From Halorubrum sp. Atlit-26R (GTDB lineage Archaea; Halobacteriota; Halobacteria; Halobacteriales; Haloferacaceae): DNA of 64,000 nt. The position numbers were made by a program, and so were the translations under genes. The stretch spans positions 1 through 64,000 of the forward strand of contig NZ_QPLT01000013.1 in the NCBI RefSeq assembly GCF_003666015.1. Reading direction: 5' to 3'. Positions within the stretch are counted from its first letter, which is position 1, and each line of letters starts with the position of its first letter. Under the pieces are notes generated by a model. That model ran no database searches. It was not told the DNA's origin and saw only the letters and a program-made list of their open reading frames with translations. Below are positions 1-6,839 of the stretch, piece by piece.

Positions 1-159
1 ACCCAATTCCTCAAGAAGAATAACTGTATTCGAAAGTGATAGTCCAGCAAGATGGTGGCGAATACCCTTTTCAATGATCTCGCGGGGTGTCCGCTCTCGC
101 TCCACAAACTCCAAGTCGATCCACTCGATACACTCGGTGAGGCGGGCGGTTTTCGGCAT
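1..159 (-). CDS. IS6-family transposase, N-terminal part (cut by window edge)
   Basis: Reading leftward from an ATG at 157-159, the 53 visible codons begin MPKTARLTECIEWIDLEFVE and continue with a segment ending HHLAGLSLSNTVILLEELG. This is the start of the haloarchaeal IS6-type transposases (ISH14/ISH15/ISH29 relatives), in which this helix-turn-helix region precedes a DDE catalytic core. The core lies outside the window, so I cannot say whether the copy is intact. A decayed C-terminal piece of a related transposase is at 60066-60560. Family assignment is from recognised motif order. Confidence 0.8.
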   Translation of the reverse strand, partial: MPKTARLTECIEWIDLEFVERERTPREIIEKGIRHHLAGLSLSNTVILLEELG

Positions 160-342
160 AGAGCACTGAATCCTCGTCCCGCCTCTTCCTTAACTTAACA
201 CCGCGGTGAATCTCCAAAACGCAGGCCATCGATGGTGGCCGCCATGGAGTCGAGTTGAGTTGTTTTCGAGAACAAGACCGTCAGTCAGTGGATCACCTGT
301 AGCTGCTTCTCAGTGGACCGAAACCGCGTCAAAGCAGTAGCA

Positions 343-507
343 CTACTCATCGACGTCGACGACAATCGCTTCCTCGGGGGGAGCGATCTCGATCTCGGCG
401 GTACCGCGCTCAATCTCCTCGGGCGTTCTCCCCTCGGCCTCGGCGAGCAGCGCGGTGAGCTCCTCGTCCGAAATGATGTCGGCGTCGGCGGGGGCTTCGC
501 GGCTCAT
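343..507 (-). CDS. Small acidic protein, unknown function
   Basis: A 54-residue protein starting MSREAPADADIISDEELTAL and ending in an acidic tail (VVDVDE). The start chosen is the ATG at 505-507, because the in-frame extension upstream is Arg/Pro-rich and unlike haloarchaeal protein. About a quarter of residues are Asp or Glu, and a short amphipathic helix is likely in the middle. I recognise no domain. It stands divergent to the regulator at 639, so the 130-bp gap between them would hold both promoters. Confidence 0.45.
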   Translation of the reverse strand: MSREAPADADIISDEELTALLAEAEGRTPEEIERGTAEIEIAPPEEAIVVDVDE

Positions 508-638
508 GTCTTTCTCTACCCGTTGCAAAGAGATAAACCGGGGTGATGGTTCACCACCGTCTGACCACGACGGCGGCCGTCCTAGTGACTCGAGCACGCT
601 GATCGACGCACAATCGAAATCCCAGACACTACAACATC

Positions 639-1034
639 ATGACCCGAACACTCCATATCCAGATCAAGTCCGCGGATCGTAGCGGTCTTGAGGAGCGGCT
701 CGAAGCAATCGACGCCGGCGACGATGTCGAACCCAGCGAGCCAACGCTGTCGATCGAAGATCTCGAAACGTTCGGTCGCGTCTTTCGGTCGACCAACCTC
801 GAACTGCTCGAAGCTATCGTTGAGCACGAGCCAGAGAGCATCCGAGAACTCGCTCGCCTTGTCGACCGGAGCCCACCGGAGGTCCTCGACAACGTGAACG
901 AGCTCGCCGACTACGGGCTCCTCGAGTTCGAAGAGGACGGCAGCGCAAAGCGCCCCGTCGTGTGGTACGACGAGATCGGCGCGGACCTCCCGCTCACATC
1001 GGCGTCGGGACGCGGGCGCAAGGCGAACGACTGA
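639..1034 (+). CDS. HVO_A0114-family helix-turn-helix regulator (antitoxin-like)
   Basis: A 131-aa protein. Residues 1-50 are a variable acidic N-terminus (MTRTLHIQIKSADRSG). About 55-105 form a winged helix with the sequence LLEAIVEHEPESIRELARLV, which is the hallmark of the HVO_A0114 family of putative DNA-binding proteins. Members are commonly encoded beside a small TumE/DUF6516-type protein and are thought to be antitoxins or autoregulators. Here the next gene (1043) begins 8 bp after the stop, so the two look like one transcript. Two paralogous regulators occur at 2402 and 12912. Confidence 0.75.
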   Translation: MTRTLHIQIKSADRSGLEERLEAIDAGDDVEPSEPTLSIEDLETFGRVFRSTNLELLEAIVEHEPESIRELARLVDRSPPEVLDNVNELADYGLLEFEEDGSAKRPVVWYDEIGADLPLTSASGRGRKAND

Positions 1035-1042
1035 GCGCTGAG

Positions 1043-1267
1043 ATGCCGATAGCTGGCGACGTCGATCTCGAGAATCTTCGATCCGACGGGCACTACCATG
1101 CGGAGCGAGATGCCGACTGGTTCTACGTCAACGACGAACTGGCGTCGACAATCGTCTTCAAACCTGTTACCGACGGGGGGGGGCAGGTGACGATTGGGTC
1201 CTCACTCTCTCGGTTGCGACGTCGGAAGGGGACACGGAAGCTGCGAGCGCGTCGGTATGGGTACTGA
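1043..1267 (+). pseudogene. Small partner gene of the 639 regulator, frame broken at a 9-G run
   Basis: The first 46 codons (MPIAGDVDLENLRSDGHYHA onward to FKPVTDG) have normal acidic haloarchaeal composition. Then comes a run of nine G (1175-1183). In the frame as given the tail becomes very basic (RLRRRKGTRKLRARRYGY) and stops at 1267. With one more G the frame continues as DDWVLTLSVATSEGDTEAAS, which again looks like real halophile protein. Position and size suit a toxin-type partner of the upstream HVO_A0114 regulator, but no family is recognised. It is either a sequencing slip or a true homopolymer frameshift. Confidence 0.5.
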
Positions 1268-1748
1268 ACCGAAGAACTTCTCGCCGGATGCCCGTCAGGC
1301 GGGCTACAGTACTGAATGTGAGCTCCGTGGAGAGCAGGTTTCACTCGATCAGGCGTGGCTCGACAACGCGAAGAGTCCTGCTACCCGGACTGTTACGAGA
1401 GGTATTAACGAACCAGCTCAACGGAACTTCTCTGTCGAACCATCGACCGTGACGTGCGGAACGATGTTTGACGAAGCCCTCTGTCCAGATACCCACGGCT
1501 ACTGCCGCAAGTGCGACGCTTGGCTGTACTCGGTGACTACTGCTGGCGGTGATGCGACTGCGCTACACGGAGAGCAACAAGCGGCTCCCCTTTATTTAGG
1601 AGCTCTTCAACTTCCTCCCGTTTGCCTTCCGGGACTAGGTCTTCTGCGAGCAACTCAGTCACAATCGCTCGTGATTCGCGCTGATACCTCACCGTTAGTG
1701 TATCCTGAGGGCTGGGTTCGCTCATTACTCTGCTACAGGTTCCAATAA
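1257..1748 (+). CDS. Doubtful ORF with a CxxxxxxCxxC-type motif
   Basis: An open frame from the ATG at 1257 gives MGTEPKNFSPDARQAGYSTE and, near residue 82, CPDTHGYCRKCDAWLY, a possible zinc-binding knuckle. The first half has halophile-like composition. The second half (after about 1537) overlaps a more convincing antisense gene at 1537-1725 and reads like a shadow. It may be a truncated zinc-ribbon gene that originally ended near 1530. No function can be given. Confidence 0.25.
   Translation: MGTEPKNFSPDARQAGYSTECELRGEQVSLDQAWLDNAKSPATRTVTRGINEPAQRNFSVEPSTVTCGTMFDEALCPDTHGYCRKCDAWLYSVTTAGGDATALHGEQQAAPLYLGALQLPPVCLPGLGLLRATQSQSLVIRADTSPLVYPEGWVRSLLCYRFQ
1537..1725 (-). CDS. Small hypothetical protein, 62 aa
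   Basis: The protein starts MSEPSPQDTLTVRYQRESRA and contains an amphipathic helix rich in Glu and Leu, ending LVALRVAQSHHRQQ. Composition (acidic, few Cys or Arg) favours this strand over the overlapping plus-strand frame. I do not recognise a family. It stands alone, with AT-rich intergenic DNA on its 5' side. Expression is uncertain. Confidence 0.45.
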   Translation of the reverse strand: MSEPSPQDTLTVRYQRESRAIVTELLAEDLVPEGKREEVEELLNKGEPLVALRVAQSHHRQQ

Positions 1749-2184
1749 AAACACAAGAGAAATAAAGTTAATTTCACACACTCGAAATAACGCGAGATAC
1801 TCCATACGCGTGCGTGACTGAGTGTTTAGCAACCTGAATCAAAAGCCCTGCTCACAGGAGCATATCCTGGTTGGGGTGCCTCTGACAACTGGGAGTGACC
1901 TCCCTAATGTGATGAGTGGTCAGACCAAGCAAATAAATTAGACAATCAGTAAATGCTGCCTTTTAAAACTCGGTGGTACAACCGCCAAGTTAATTCTCAA
2001 TAACAACGGCGCCGGTCAGCAGGCTTTGTAACGCCAACGATATCCCAAAAAAGTATATTTACGGTAACGACGGACGTCTAGTACATTAATGAGATGATTC
2101 GTAGCATCGATCGGACAACTTTTGGCGAATCTCAGGCAGTTTGCGGTCAGTGTTGGACTTCTATTCAACACTTACAGGTGAGAG
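1749..2184. other. Intergenic region without a supported gene
   Basis: About 440 bp of comparatively AT-rich sequence between the small minus-strand gene and the next regulator locus. A TATA-like stretch (aaaaaagtatatttacg, near 2047-2063) lies about 120 bp upstream of the 2185 reading frame and could serve it. No RNA gene, repeat or IS end was recognised here. Confidence 0.4.
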
Positions 2185-2316
2185 ATGGCCCAGGAAGCGC
2201 TGTTCCAGTACACATACGTCAAAGCCGGTATCGTCGAGAACGTTGTGCTTCGGCCGACCGACGACCTCGACGACGTCGAGTTCCCCGGAATGGAGGACCG
2301 GCTTGTCGAGTTCTGA
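2185..2316 (+). CDS. 43-aa ORF in partner position of the 2402 regulator
   Basis: ATG at 2185 opens MAQEALFQYTYVKAGIVENV and ends with the acidic tail DDLDDVEFPGMEDRLVEF. The ending resembles the last strand-helix of the TumE-like protein at 12606 (DDIEYTGLKSHVQKF), so this may be a shortened or diverged TumE partner. That similarity is by eye only. It precedes the regulator at 2402 by 85 bp, the same gene order as at 12606/12912. Confidence 0.4.
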   Translation: MAQEALFQYTYVKAGIVENVVLRPTDDLDDVEFPGMEDRLVEF

Positions 2317-2401
2317 GTGAGTGCGGCCGAGTACTGGGACGCCAGCGGCGGCGAGCCGCCCCGGCCGCACTGACTGAGTAACAACACACGATACCCCGAC
2401 C

Positions 2402-2818
2402 ATGACCACACTCCACATTACCGTCGGCGACCGAGAACAGCTCCGTGAGGACGCGCTCCAGTTTGTCCAAGACGTCGAGGCCGACGATTTCAGCGAACAG
2501 GAGGGAAAGGCAACGCTTCAGTTCGGCACCTACGACGACTTCGTCGACAGTCTCACGCCGCTGCGTCTTCAGCTCATCCGGGCGATCGCAGAAGAGGCGC
2601 CCGAGAGCATGCGCGAGGCAGCGCGTCTCGTCGAGCGTGACGTGTCCGACGTCCACTCGGACCTGAAGCAGCTGGAAGTACTAGGCATCCTCACGCTCAA
2701 AGCGGGCGGACCCAGCGGTGCGATTCAACCCGTTGTTCCGTTCGACCGCATTGAGGTCCACATTGACTACCCGCTCATCGACAGCGGCGATGCCGATGGG
2801 ACTCCCGCGAGCGCGTAG
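2402..2818 (+). CDS. HVO_A0114-family helix-turn-helix regulator (antitoxin-like)
   Basis: 138 aa. Acidic N-terminus MTTLHITVGDREQLREDALQ, then about residues 50-105 the family's winged helix (LIRAIAEEAPESMREAARLV followed by a recognition helix around VSDVHSDLKQLE), then a beta strand with VVPFDRIEVHIDYP. The pattern closely matches the proteins at 639 and 12912. It probably binds its own promoter and pairs with the small upstream ORF. No target is visible here, unlike the clear palindromes before 12606. Confidence 0.75.
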   Translation: MTTLHITVGDREQLREDALQFVQDVEADDFSEQEGKATLQFGTYDDFVDSLTPLRLQLIRAIAEEAPESMREAARLVERDVSDVHSDLKQLEVLGILTLKAGGPSGAIQPVVPFDRIEVHIDYPLIDSGDADGTPASA

Positions 2819-3047
2819 TCACCACGCACCGCTCTTGGAGTGTCCTCGTGTGATGGTTACTCACGATTCACAATCATACTGCTGTTCCGGAACAATACTT
2901 TCGCCCCGCTCACCTGAGCTATAAATCACAGAGTCTCTAATTTTGAGGGGAGGGAGCACCACTGGCCCGGTTTCAACAGCCGGATTATCTCTAAAACAGT
3001 GTCACACGCTCCCTCTCCCCCTCAAAATAGCTCGCGAGCTCGTGAGA

Positions 3048-3215
3048 ATGACTACTGATGACCCAAAGACAATCCGTGGCGACTGCTCGTTCTGCGGCGA
3101 GACAGTCACGGGTCGGGACGCAATCATCCACTACGAGACCGCTGGCGGTGATCCGGGCGTGTGGGCCGAATGTCCAAGCTGTGGCGAGATCGTTGACCCC
3201 ACCAATGCTCAGTAA
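3048..3215 (+). CDS. Small zinc-ribbon protein (CxxC...CxxC)
   Basis: 55 aa from the ATG at 3048 (MTTDDPKTIRGDCSFCGETV). Two CxxC knuckles, CSFC near residue 13 and CPSC near 43, predict one tetrahedral zinc site. Haloarchaea encode many such single-ribbon proteins of unknown role. An in-frame extension upstream reads unnaturally and was left out. The stop overlaps the start of the next zinc-ribbon gene, so the two are probably co-translated. Confidence 0.6.
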   Translation: MTTDDPKTIRGDCSFCGETVTGRDAIIHYETAGGDPGVWAECPSCGEIVDPTNAQ

Positions 3216-3360
3216 ACAGTTCATCCAGCAGATTGTGAGGCTCGAGCCGTCATCGACAACGCACCACGAGTGCCGTCACTGTGGGTACAGCGTGAAGAAG
3301 GAAGTCGATGAGTGTCCACAGTGTGGCTCTCACGAAATTGCGGCCTACGATCTTGAGTAA
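3205..3360 (+). CDS. Small zinc-ribbon protein, overlapping previous gene
   Basis: 51 aa beginning MLSKQFIQQIVRLEPSSTTH, with CRHC at about residues 23-26 and CPQC at about 37-40, so again one zinc ribbon. It resembles the zinc beta-ribbon proteins often annotated in Halobacteria. It starts 11 bp before the stop of the 3048 gene in another frame, which indicates translational coupling. Function unknown. Confidence 0.6.
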   Translation: MLSKQFIQQIVRLEPSSTTHHECRHCGYSVKKEVDECPQCGSHEIAAYDLE

Positions 3361-3429
3361 TCGCTGAAGTGTTCACGGTTGGTAGCGATGGTTCAATTTC
3401 TTATGTAGCACCCCAACGCTAATATGGCC

Positions 3430-3450
3430 CCAATTGTTACATAAGGCATG
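3430..3450 (+). promoter_or_regulatory. GTTACATAAGG motif at the DUF6788 start codon
   Basis: The bases just before and over the ATG at 3448 read gttacataaggcATG. The same block occurs in both orientations at 11736-11783 (ccttatgtaac ... tacataaggcat), where no gene follows. It may be a regulatory site or the edge of a mobile unit associated with DUF6788 genes. Confidence 0.35.
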
Positions 3451-3795
3451 GAGCAGCCGTCACCACCCACCTCGCTCCCGAAGTATCTCGCTGAGGGGCT
3501 CCCCAAACAGGACACGGAAACCCTCCATAAGATACTGAACTACGTTGAGGCGCTTATCGAGTATCGCGACCAGTCGGTTGACACCGACGAACTTCCCGAG
3601 ACTGCCGAACCCGTTGAGGAGTCCGATAGCGAAGGAAGCGGGACCGTCGTCAAAGAGAAAGTTACCTGTGGCGACGATAGCTGTAAGTGCGCCAGCGGAG
3701 ACCCCGCGGATATGCACGGCCCGTATCTCTATCGCTACTATCGTGAAAACGGGACGATGAAATCGGAGTACATCGGTAAGCCAGAAAGTGAGTAG
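3448..3795 (+). CDS. DUF6788-family protein
   Basis: 115 aa. An N-terminal helical part (LPKYLAEGLPKQDTETLHKI), an acidic linker (about 50-70), then CGDDSCKCASGDPADMHGPY and LYRYYRENGTMKSEYIGKP. The C-terminal CxxxxCxC...HGPYxYxYYR...YIG pattern is the DUF6788 signature, a small domain that occurs in many copies in haloarchaeal plasmids and near mobile elements. Its molecular role is not known to me; the Cys cluster suggests metal binding. Confidence 0.7.
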   Translation: MEQPSPPTSLPKYLAEGLPKQDTETLHKILNYVEALIEYRDQSVDTDELPETAEPVEESDSEGSGTVVKEKVTCGDDSCKCASGDPADMHGPYLYRYYRENGTMKSEYIGKPESE

Positions 3796-3858
3796 GGGGA
3801 TCGAGACGGTTGAGGTGTAGGTGACCCCGGCCAACAGACGGTCACCAGTACAACGACG

Positions 3859-4290
3859 TTACAGCGCCCGTGAGTCGTGTTCGGCAATGCTGGCAAACGC
3901 GACGTTCTCTTGAACTTGCTCGATCTCGACTGTCAGCTCATCACCGGGTTGTCCGCCGGGGACGATCACGACGTAGCCGCGTTCAACCTTCGCGATGCCG
4001 TCGCCTTGATCACCGGTCGTCTCGACCGTCACGTCGCGGACCTCACCCTCATCGACAGGCGGACCGTCCGACGTCGGAGTTGGTTCTTGCGCAGCCGATT
4101 GGGGTTGTTCTTGCTGGGCTTTCTGGCCTGTCGAAGATCCTGACGCCAGGAGCGCGATGCGGTACGTTTCGTCGGCAGCGAGTGTGTCGTGTTCGATTTC
4201 ACTCGTCGGGATATCTATGACATATGACCCGTCACGTTCTTCGATTTGAGCGCTGAACAGAGAACGAAGCGAATCAGAAATTTCGATCAT
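3859..4290 (-). CDS. TRAM-domain protein
   Basis: 143 aa. A variable N-terminal half (MIEISDSLRSLFSAQIEERD) is joined by a Gln/Pro/Ser linker (about 70-90) to a C-terminal TRAM domain, seen as VTVETTGDQGDGIAKVERGY followed by VVIVPGGQPGD and VQENVAFASI. TRAM is a small OB-like beta barrel that binds RNA, often acting as an RNA chaperone in archaea. The ATG at 4288-4290 is preferred to the TTG one codon upstream. It follows the replication locus and may be a plasmid-borne paralog of the chromosomal proteins. Confidence 0.8.
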   Translation of the reverse strand: MIEISDSLRSLFSAQIEERDGSYVIDIPTSEIEHDTLAADETYRIALLASGSSTGQKAQQEQPQSAAQEPTPTSDGPPVDEGEVRDVTVETTGDQGDGIAKVERGYVVIVPGGQPGDELTVEIEQVQENVAFASIAEHDSRAL

Positions 4291-4322
4291 CAAGTATCAC
4301 GATTTTAAGCCAGCCAACGTAC

Positions 4323-4468
4323 CTAAATCTCGTGTTTTACTCCGAGGATATTCATATCCGAGAGGTGGTCACGGACACGACGTTCACTCACGCTATCAGC
4401 GTCGAGACGGCCGCAGATCTTCATGTATCGCTCGTAGAGATCACGGGATAGAACAGAATCTCGTACAC
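4323..4468 (-). pseudogene. C-terminal remnant of a second Orc1/Cdc6 gene
   Basis: Read on the minus strand, this stretch gives LSRDLYERYMKICGRLDAD and SERRVRDHLSDMNILGVKHE before a TAG at 4323-4325. That is the winged-helix DNA-binding domain of Orc1/Cdc6 (compare DLCDRLDIDVLSESRVRDHLDTLDMFGL in the intact gene at 4728). The ATPase part is missing. The piece begins exactly where the iteron array starts, so the rest of the gene was lost or replaced when the array expanded or recombined. Confidence 0.7.
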
Positions 4469-4470
4469 AC

Positions 4471-4727
4471 CCCCAATTGTAAGTGTTCTACCGAGCGCCG
4501 ACCCCCATATTGTAAGATTTCACGGTCGCTACACACCCCCAATTGTAAGTGTTCTACCGAACGCCGACCCCCATATTGTAAGATTTCACGGTCGCTACAC
4601 ACCCCCAATTGTAAGTGTTCTACCGAACGCCGACCCCCATATTGTAAGAGTTCACGGTCGCTACACACCCCCAATTGTAAGTGTTTGACTGGTGGTCCGC
4701 CCTCCAGATTGTAAGTGTATCTGGTGC
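4471..4727 (-). repeat. Iteron array: eight TTGTAAG boxes at 33-bp spacing
   Basis: A 66-bp unit occurs three times with a partial fourth (starts 4471, 4537, 4603, 4669). Each unit holds two boxes, CCCCAATTGTAAGTGTT and CCCCCATATTGTAAG, so the core TTGTAAG recurs at 4477, 4510, 4543, 4576, 4609, 4642, 4675 and 4709: steps of 33 bp (last one 34), about three helical turns, all on one face of the helix. The same box also lies upstream of orc (6028, 6037, 6087) and inverted at 6634 and 6735. These look like Orc1/Cdc6 binding iterons serving initiation or copy-number control. Confidence 0.85.
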
Positions 4728-5990
4728 TTACAGACCGAGCTTTGTCTGAATATCGCTACGTGTGTCAGCCTCATACGTGTCTAGGAACTCCTCGGCGCTG
4801 TCACCGAAGAGATTTTCGAAGCGGTCCATATTGTAGAGCGTCTCGATGACAACTCGTGGCTCATCCACAATCGAATAAATATACGACCGGCCGCCACGAC
4901 GACCGAGATTCACTTCTTCCGTTTCGAGAAGCCCAAACATATCAAGCGTGTCTAGATGATCCCGCACACGAGATTCAGAAAGCACATCGATATCGAGGCG
5001 ATCGCAGAGATCCTTATAGAACGAATAGATGGTTTTGACTTTGGCGTCCGTACTCTGGTCGACATCAAGAAACGTCGTTGCAACCAACACAGTTTGCATT
5101 TGGACAGTCAGGCGATTGGTAACGATTCGCTCAGTATTCGCCCGGTCTACTTGCGAGCGGGCGATCCGAACGTGTTCTTCAACAACATGGTCAGCGTCCT
5201 CGTGACGAGCTATGTCGCCAGCAGTTTCCAAAAGATCAAGTCCCATTCGTGCATCACCCGTGTCTTGGGCGGTGAAAGCTGCGCACAAGGGAACAACATC
5301 GTCACTAAGCACATTCTCGTAGAAAACTAAATCTGCGTAGTAGTTCAAGATCGTTCGGAGTTCATTTGCGTCATACGGCGAGAACTGAATCTCTCGTTCG
5401 GTTAGTGTGGATTTGACTCGGGGCGAAAGGCTCTCACGGAATTTGAAATTATTACTAATGCCGATAATGCCTACCTTTGCGTGCTCAAGTTCGCCCATCG
5501 CATTCGCTCGAGGGAATTCATAGAGGAGCTCCTCATCTTCGCCGAGCTTGTCGATCTCGTCGAGGACAACAAGAATACTCCCCCCAAGTTCGTCGAGCGC
5601 AGTATAGATACGATCCCAGAGTGTATCTGGGTGATGACCTTGCTTGAACGTCTTTTCTGAGTAGAGTTCGTTGGCGAGGTGGGTGATGACTTTGTAGGTC
5701 GTATCTCGCTTGTTACAGTTGATGCTAAAGACAGTAAGGTTCACTCCGGCCTCTATGGCGTCAGCCTCAAGATATTCAGTTACCTTATGAGTCGTTGCAG
5801 TTTTCCCGACGCCTGTCTGGCCATAAATAAACACGTTAGGCGGCCCAAAGCCATCAAGTACGTCTTGTAAAGCCGCAGCAAACGTCTCGATCTCCTCGTC
5901 CCGTTCAAGAATCTCTTCAGGATGATATGCCTCTTCAAAGGGCTCCTTCGTCTGAAAGATATCGTTTGCACCCTTGAATGGCGAGTCCAT
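4728..5990 (-). CDS. orc1/cdc6: Orc1/Cdc6-type replication initiator
   Basis: 420 aa from the ATG at 5988-5990 (MDSPFKGANDIFQTKEPFEE). AAA+ ATPase with Walker A GQTGVGKT at residues 57-64, Walker B ILVVLDEIDK near 140, a sensor region near GIIGISNN, and a C-terminal winged helix (LSESRVRDHLDTLDMFGLLE). It loads the replicative helicase at the origin. Length is normal for haloarchaeal Orc paralogs. Iterons on both sides of the gene, with inverted copies beyond an AT-rich region, indicate that this protein and its own upstream region form the origin. A longer in-frame extension runs through iteron DNA and was rejected. Confidence 0.92.
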   Translation of the reverse strand: MDSPFKGANDIFQTKEPFEEAYHPEEILERDEEIETFAAALQDVLDGFGPPNVFIYGQTGVGKTATTHKVTEYLEADAIEAGVNLTVFSINCNKRDTTYKVITHLANELYSEKTFKQGHHPDTLWDRIYTALDELGGSILVVLDEIDKLGEDEELLYEFPRANAMGELEHAKVGIIGISNNFKFRESLSPRVKSTLTEREIQFSPYDANELRTILNYYADLVFYENVLSDDVVPLCAAFTAQDTGDARMGLDLLETAGDIARHEDADHVVEEHVRIARSQVDRANTERIVTNRLTVQMQTVLVATTFLDVDQSTDAKVKTIYSFYKDLCDRLDIDVLSESRVRDHLDTLDMFGLLETEEVNLGRRGGRSYIYSIVDEPRVVIETLYNMDRFENLFGDSAEEFLDTYEADTRSDIQTKLGL

Positions 5991-6020
5991 ATCACATCGT
6001 ATTAGGCAATGTACTTGAAA

Positions 6021-6100
6021 CCCCACCTTGTAAGTGTTGTAAGTGTTGTATCTGTTCCTATCTGTCTTCAACACCCCCACCCCGGATTGTAAGTGTTCCA
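6021..6100 (-). promoter_or_regulatory. Origin boxes upstream of orc
   Basis: Three TTGTAAG cores at 6028-6034, 6037-6043 and 6087-6093, the last as ccccggattgtaagtgtt. They match the 33-bp-spaced array downstream of orc and sit 40-100 bp upstream of its start codon, so they may combine origin recognition with autoregulation. Confidence 0.7.
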
Positions 6101-6133
6101 TGAGTCAAAACGGTAGGACCGGTTCTACACGAA

Positions 6134-6500
6134 TTTGACATCCTCCCCGCTCTTCGTGAGACAGCACGCCGTTTGTGCGTCCCTGAAGGCGCCCTGACCA
6201 GAGCACGAGGGTCTGGCTGTGGTTTGTGAGGAGTGCATCGGGCTACCGAAGTGACGTTGTGTGCTTGGGTATCCACTTATACCTCACGGGCCGTGACATT
6301 AAGCCGACTCAACCACGTTGGTCGAGTAGACATCCGACGCAGGGTTGCTTTTTGTTGACCGAGGCTCCAATCTAACTCCAATTTTCGCCTGATGTGCTTA
6401 CATTACGATACGCTGTCGGCCTAATTAATAATCGTGGTTGGCGTCTCCGTTGTCGGATTCACCCCCGCGCTAAAGCACGGGGCTTTCTCCTTGATTCTCC
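6134..6500 (-). mobile_element. Minimal IS200/IS605-type element without genes (PATE-like) in the origin
   Basis: On the minus strand the left end is the hairpin CCCCGTGC-TTTA-GCGCGGGG (6463-6482) followed by GTGAATCCGACAA. The right end is CGGGGAGGATGTCAAA (about 6134-6150). Both match the ends of the tnpB element at 6815-9712 (hairpin then GATGAATCCGACAAC; right end GGAGGATGTCAAC). Only about 330 bp of non-coding DNA lies between. This is the form described in haloarchaea as palindrome-associated elements, mobilised in trans. It splits the two sets of origin boxes. Confidence 0.7.
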
Positions 6501-6525
6501 GTTAATCCACTGTCTTGCTGTCGGA

Positions 6526-6612
6526 TCTACTTCTACCTATATAATATTTATATAGTTATGGGTAGAAGCAATATAATAGAGTATAGTTAAACTAGAAATT
6601 TCACATAATTCG
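6526..6612. promoter_or_regulatory. AT-rich segment with inverted repeat, likely DNA unwinding element
   Basis: About 85 bp of nearly pure A/T (tatataatatttatatagtt core). It contains an 8-bp inverted repeat, CTTCTACC at 6530-6537 and GGTAGAAG at 6561-6568. It lies between origin boxes in one orientation (6028-6093) and in the other (6634, 6735), the standard haloarchaeal origin layout, so it is the best candidate for the unwinding site. Confidence 0.65.
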
Positions 6613-6629
6613 GCTCTTAAGCGTGTGTT

Positions 6630-6752
6630 TACACTTACAATTAGGGGTGTACGAATGGAGCTATTTACCCGGCTTTTATATAGTACATCTCTGGGCAGTA
6701 TGTCCCCCCAGGGACCCTAACAGTTGTGAGAACACTTACAATCCGGGGTGGG
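6630..6752 (+). promoter_or_regulatory. Inverted origin boxes
   Basis: ACACTTACAATTAGGGGTG at 6631-6649 and AACACTTACAATCCGGGGTG at 6731-6750 are reverse complements of the boxes found upstream of orc. They close the origin on the far side of the AT-rich segment. Confidence 0.7.
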
Positions 6753-6839
6753 TGAGGTCACACTTCGAGCGTAGTGTGAAGCAGACAAACCGTAGTAGGT
6801 GTGCGATTATAAATCGCAAGGAGAATACCCGCGCCTTTA

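Noticed and set aside
4441-4735. CRISPR array
   Set aside because: The 66-bp repeats are direct and contiguous with no variable spacers. They share the TTGTAAG box with other sites around orc, so they are iterons.
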